From: UBA5009 sp038043185
GTDB taxonomy: Bacteria > Bdellovibrionota > Bdellovibrionia > Bdellovibrionales > Bdellovibrionaceae
Assembly (NCBI GenBank): GCA_038043185.1
Contig: JBBTCO010000026.1
Coordinates: forward strand, 51,270 to 115,269
Reading direction: 5' to 3'
Length of the DNA: 64,000 nucleotides
Within the stretch, counting starts at the first letter, position 1. Every line of letters begins with the position of its first letter. This document shows, one piece after another, positions 61,127 to 64,000 of this stretch. The position numbers and the translations under genes were made by a program. Under the pieces are notes generated by a model that was not told where the DNA came from, did no database searches, and was given only the letters and a program-made list of their open reading frames with translations.

Positions 61127-62335
61127 TCAAATTGGGCAAGAGTACCGATATGATACAGACGTCCCCACCGGAAGTTTTTTATTAAACTTAAGAGTTTTTC
61201 CAATCATTGAATGAGTAATTGTGGAATCCGATGTTGATAAGGTTACAACCAAATCTGTAGGGTTTTCACATCCCAATTCAATACTATCTTTAATTTGCCC
61301 ACTGATATTATCAAAAATCTGTTTTAACTGAGTGGTATAATCATTTGAGCAGATATCACCAGCAACCATTTTCGAAGCTACTACGGTACCACCCATTGCA
61401 TCCATAGCCGTTTGCGCCAAGTGGACGGCATTGTTATATTCGTAACCATAACTTGCGCTCACAAGACCTTGTGTTTGGGCATTCTGCTGAGATAAACAAG
61501 CTGCACTTTTCACAATCATAGCGTGAACTCCAAAAGATTTTCCCGGATACACTGTTTTTATATTGGTAATTAAGGAGGACGCCTTGTCCGAATCATCAAG
61601 CCCGTAACCAGGTTGATTAAAATAATAGAGCTGACTTCGCACATCTTCATCTGTCAAAAATATTATTGCTAGATCCGCCTCGGCTCGCAAAAATGAATTA
61701 GGATTATTTTTTAATACTAAGTTTGCTGAATAAATCCCTCGTTCATCGGTCGAAGGGCAGTTGGCGATATATTGAGTCGAGTAATCAAGCGAATCGAGGC
61801 TGTTACCGTTGTTCACCCAGTTCAGGATAAAATTTTCGCAATTCAAGGTTTCTTGTCGATTGATAACAGAATTAAACCAGCTTGCACGCTGTGTTAAATC
61901 TCCATCCTTTTGCGTCGCATATTTGCTTCCGTTTGGAAAAGTAATCAGTTGGCCATCTTGCAAAGCGCCATTTTGGTTGGCCGCCCGAGCTGGATTCCCA
62001 GAAGAAGACACATCGGTTGTGGTTACCGCAATCCGATAGTCCATTGATTTACCGTCAAGTAAGCTTATAAAGTTATTAAATCGGCCCGCTAATCTTGCTT
62101 GTTCATAGGACATCGAGGCCGAATTATCATCGACAATAAGAATGTCTACTTTTCCGCCCGCAACGAATTCCGTTCCTTCACAGTAGACTTTAGTATCACC
62201 TTGTTGCTGGCAAGTAGCGCCGTATGCACCTGCATATTGAGTAAGGTCGACTTGTTTACTGAAGCGCACTCCAGAACAAGCTGTATATGAACCTACAAAA
62301 GCAATGAGCCCTAGCCAGACCCAAAAGATTTTCAT
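61127..62335 (-). CDS. Lipoprotein with von Willebrand A domain
   Basis: 402 residues; lipobox GSYTAC (C20) followed by a VWA domain: the MIDAS motif DDNSASM (DxSxS intact) near 68-74, IAVTTTD, and FLTDEDVRSQL supplying the last metal ligand. A disulfide-rich C-terminus (LGCENP, RYSCPI) ends the protein. VWA lipoproteins bind proteins through a metal ion; function here unknown. Co-directional with the FliG-like gene, which starts soon after. Confidence 0.78.
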   Translation of the reverse strand: MKIFWVWLGLIAFVGSYTACSGVRFSKQVDLTQYAGAYGATCQQQGDTKVYCEGTEFVAGGKVDILIVDDNSASMSYEQARLAGRFNNFISLLDGKSMDYRIAVTTTDVSSSGNPARAANQNGALQDGQLITFPNGSKYATQKDGDLTQRASWFNSVINRQETLNCENFILNWVNNGNSLDSLDYSTQYIANCPSTDERGIYSANLVLKNNPNSFLRAEADLAIIFLTDEDVRSQLYYFNQPGYGLDDSDKASSLITNIKTVYPGKSFGVHAMIVKSAACLSQQNAQTQGLVSASYGYEYNNAVHLAQTAMDAMGGTVVASKMVAGDICSNDYTTQLKQIFDNISGQIKDSIELGCENPTDLVVTLSTSDSTITHSMIGKTLKFNKKLPVGTSVSYRYSCPI

Positions 62336-62619
62336 AAAATACCTCTACCCTTAAGGATACAAAGGACATACCAACTCATTAATAATTTAGTAACTATTTG
62401 ATATTTATTGATTTTATTGATTTTATATATGCCATAACCTGGCTGGAAATAACTGTTAAAACTTTAGACGAAAAAATCGGCCTATTTTAAATAAATTAGT
62501 ATTTTCAATATGTTAATAGGCTTATAAAAAAAGTCACAGGCCCAAAAAAAGGCGCTCCTATATAGTCAGAAGACTAGAATATTCACCTCCCAAGATTCAA
62601 GTTATCGCGAACCCGAAGA

Positions 62620-63120
62620 ATGAAATATCCTATTAACTGTATGACATCAGATGCAAACCCTCTCATAAATCAGGAAATAAAGAAGAAATCTTTTTCTTTT
62701 AAAAGAGTTTTTTTATCAGTGATTTTTTTGAGTTTTTTTATCGGTGCCATTTTTTTCATCGAAGAAGACCAGGTTTTTCTTGAAGATTTCTCAAGCACAT
62801 CTTCAACAACAACCACACTAATGAGTCTTATGAAATATGATTTCCAAAAATTAAAAAAATCAAATTCACTTCCACCCACCCTTTATAATGTAAAACAAAT
62901 TCAATTTTTCAACCGTTCAGAATCATTAAATCTGGAAAAGAATAAACTCGAAAATTTTATCAACCTCAAACAAGCAGGAAAATTTAAGCTCACTGTCGAG
63001 TTTTATCCATTTCCCGAAGATGAATCGGCTCATCTGGTTCAATTTAATTGGATCAACGTAAAAACAAAAGATAAAGTTTGGGAAGTTAATCGAGTCTACA
63101 AGCTGAATCAAAAACGTTAA
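62620..63120 (+). CDS. Single-pass membrane protein of unknown function
   Basis: 166 residues with one helix near residue 30-47 (VFLSVIFLSFFIGAIFFI) and a periplasmic domain following a Ser/Thr-rich linker (SSTSSTTTTL). A second ATG eight codons in is possible. No strong ribosome binding site and no family recognised. Upstream, 62336-62619 (about 280 bases) is very AT-rich and shows nothing identifiable. It converges on the rRNA operon terminator. Confidence 0.5.
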   Translation: MKYPINCMTSDANPLINQEIKKKSFSFKRVFLSVIFLSFFIGAIFFIEEDQVFLEDFSSTSSTTTTLMSLMKYDFQKLKKSNSLPPTLYNVKQIQFFNRSESLNLEKNKLENFINLKQAGKFKLTVEFYPFPEDESAHLVQFNWINVKTKDKVWEVNRVYKLNQKR

Positions 63121-63131
63121 AAATTTTAAAC

Positions 63132-63161
63132 AAAAAAAAGCCCGGTCATTTCTGACCGGGC
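63132..63161 (-). terminator. Terminator of the rRNA operon
   Basis: Read on the minus strand, a 9-bp GC-rich stem (GCCCGGTCA with its complement, four-base loop) is followed by eight T. It lies ten bases after the 5S 3' end, where an rrn terminator is expected, and can also slow transcripts of the converging gene. Confidence 0.9.
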
Positions 63162-63170
63162 CCAAATTAG

Positions 63171-63288
63171 AGCTGGCATCGTGCTACTCTCCCACATGGT
63201 TGCCCATGCAATACCATCGCCGCAAGCGGGCTTAACTTCTGAGTTCGAAATGGGATCAGGTGTGACTCCGCTGCTAAAAACACCAGCA
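63171..63288 (-). rRNA. rrf: 5S ribosomal RNA
   Basis: About 118 bases. On the minus strand it starts TGCTGGTG and ends GATGCCAGCT, closing the terminal helix, and contains the conserved CCCATTTCGAACTCAGAAGT and the ATGGGCAACCATGTGGGAG segments. Downstream of 23S with no tRNA in the 120-base spacer. Confidence 0.95.
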
Positions 63289-63412
63289 AAATATTAAAAT
63301 GTATTTTGGTCTTTAAAAGTTGAATGATTGATTTAATTGATTTTTAGCAAAAAGGTTAATTCCATTAATTTCGTGTTAAACTAGAAAAACTAATTTTCTG
63401 TAAAATTTGAAA

Positions 63413-64000
<588 letters not shown>

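Noticed and set aside
62336..62619. Possible regulatory RNA in the AT-rich interval
   Set aside because: No conserved motif, strong hairpin or terminator is visible.

Overview
The window is AT-rich chromosomal DNA from a Gram-negative bacterium, most likely a Bdellovibrio-like member of the Bdellovibrionota. The evidence is the gene set: a GldA/GldF/GldG-type gliding ABC operon, LpxD for lipid A, many signal-peptide and lipobox proteins of unknown function, PilZ and FliG-like proteins, a spore-photoproduct-lyase-like radical SAM protein without any sporulation gene, and an mtEFG1-like EF-G. The placement is an inference from gene content; no search was run. Two 100-N scaffold gaps (399-498 and 19332-19431) truncate genes.

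Layout. 1-5.5 kb: edges of two minus-strand genes, an unknown gene coupled to a radical SAM lyase homologue, a solitary HigA-type antidote with its own promoter/operator, and a secreted serpin. 5.5-12 kb: a six-gene minus-strand operon (ABC ATPase, permease, GldG-like, DUF4340, GHMP sugar kinase, DUF429). 12-22 kb: NFACT protein, RNA m5C methyltransferase, then a phosphate/polyphosphate block (phoR-phoB-phoU, a porin-like protein, ppx, sixA, ppk1). 22-31 kb: PilZ and MORN-type proteins, a frameshifted lipoprotein gene, aat, recQ, fusA, two tiny membrane proteins, pyrE. 31-38 kb: methyltransferase, 2-oxoacid dehydrogenase E1 alpha and beta, YkgJ-type protein, C-terminal processing protease, HAD-like protein. 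38-46 kb: an accessory region with a c-heme/DUF1501/heme-lipoprotein cluster (the DUF1501 gene is frameshifted) and large unknown secreted proteins. 46-54.5 kb: topA, HAD phosphatase, a 32-residue basic peptide, tex, infA, a Lys/Ala/Pro-rich protein, lpxD. 54.5-63 kb: a run of secreted proteins and lipoproteins (zinc protease, DUF885 peptidase, VWA protein) and a FliG-like coiled-coil protein. 63-64 kb: the 3' end of a minus-strand rRNA operon (23S, 5S, terminator).

The most unusual content is not protein coding. Eight intergenic hairpin elements fall into two families. In each family a conserved GC-rich cap (54 nt in five copies; an identical 40 nt in three copies) sits on a long, nearly perfect AT-rich stem whose sequence differs from copy to copy yet stays self-complementary. 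The 54-nt cap can itself fold as a multi-branched cloverleaf, and one internal arm varies by paired base changes. In at least three places (pyrE, aat, topA) the inverted repeat runs on into the 3' coding end of the neighbouring gene, with a second, reverse-complement copy on the far side of the cap. The cap is found in both orientations relative to the flanking arms. No transposase, RAYT, integrase or reverse transcriptase lies in the window, so any mobilising enzyme would have to act in trans.
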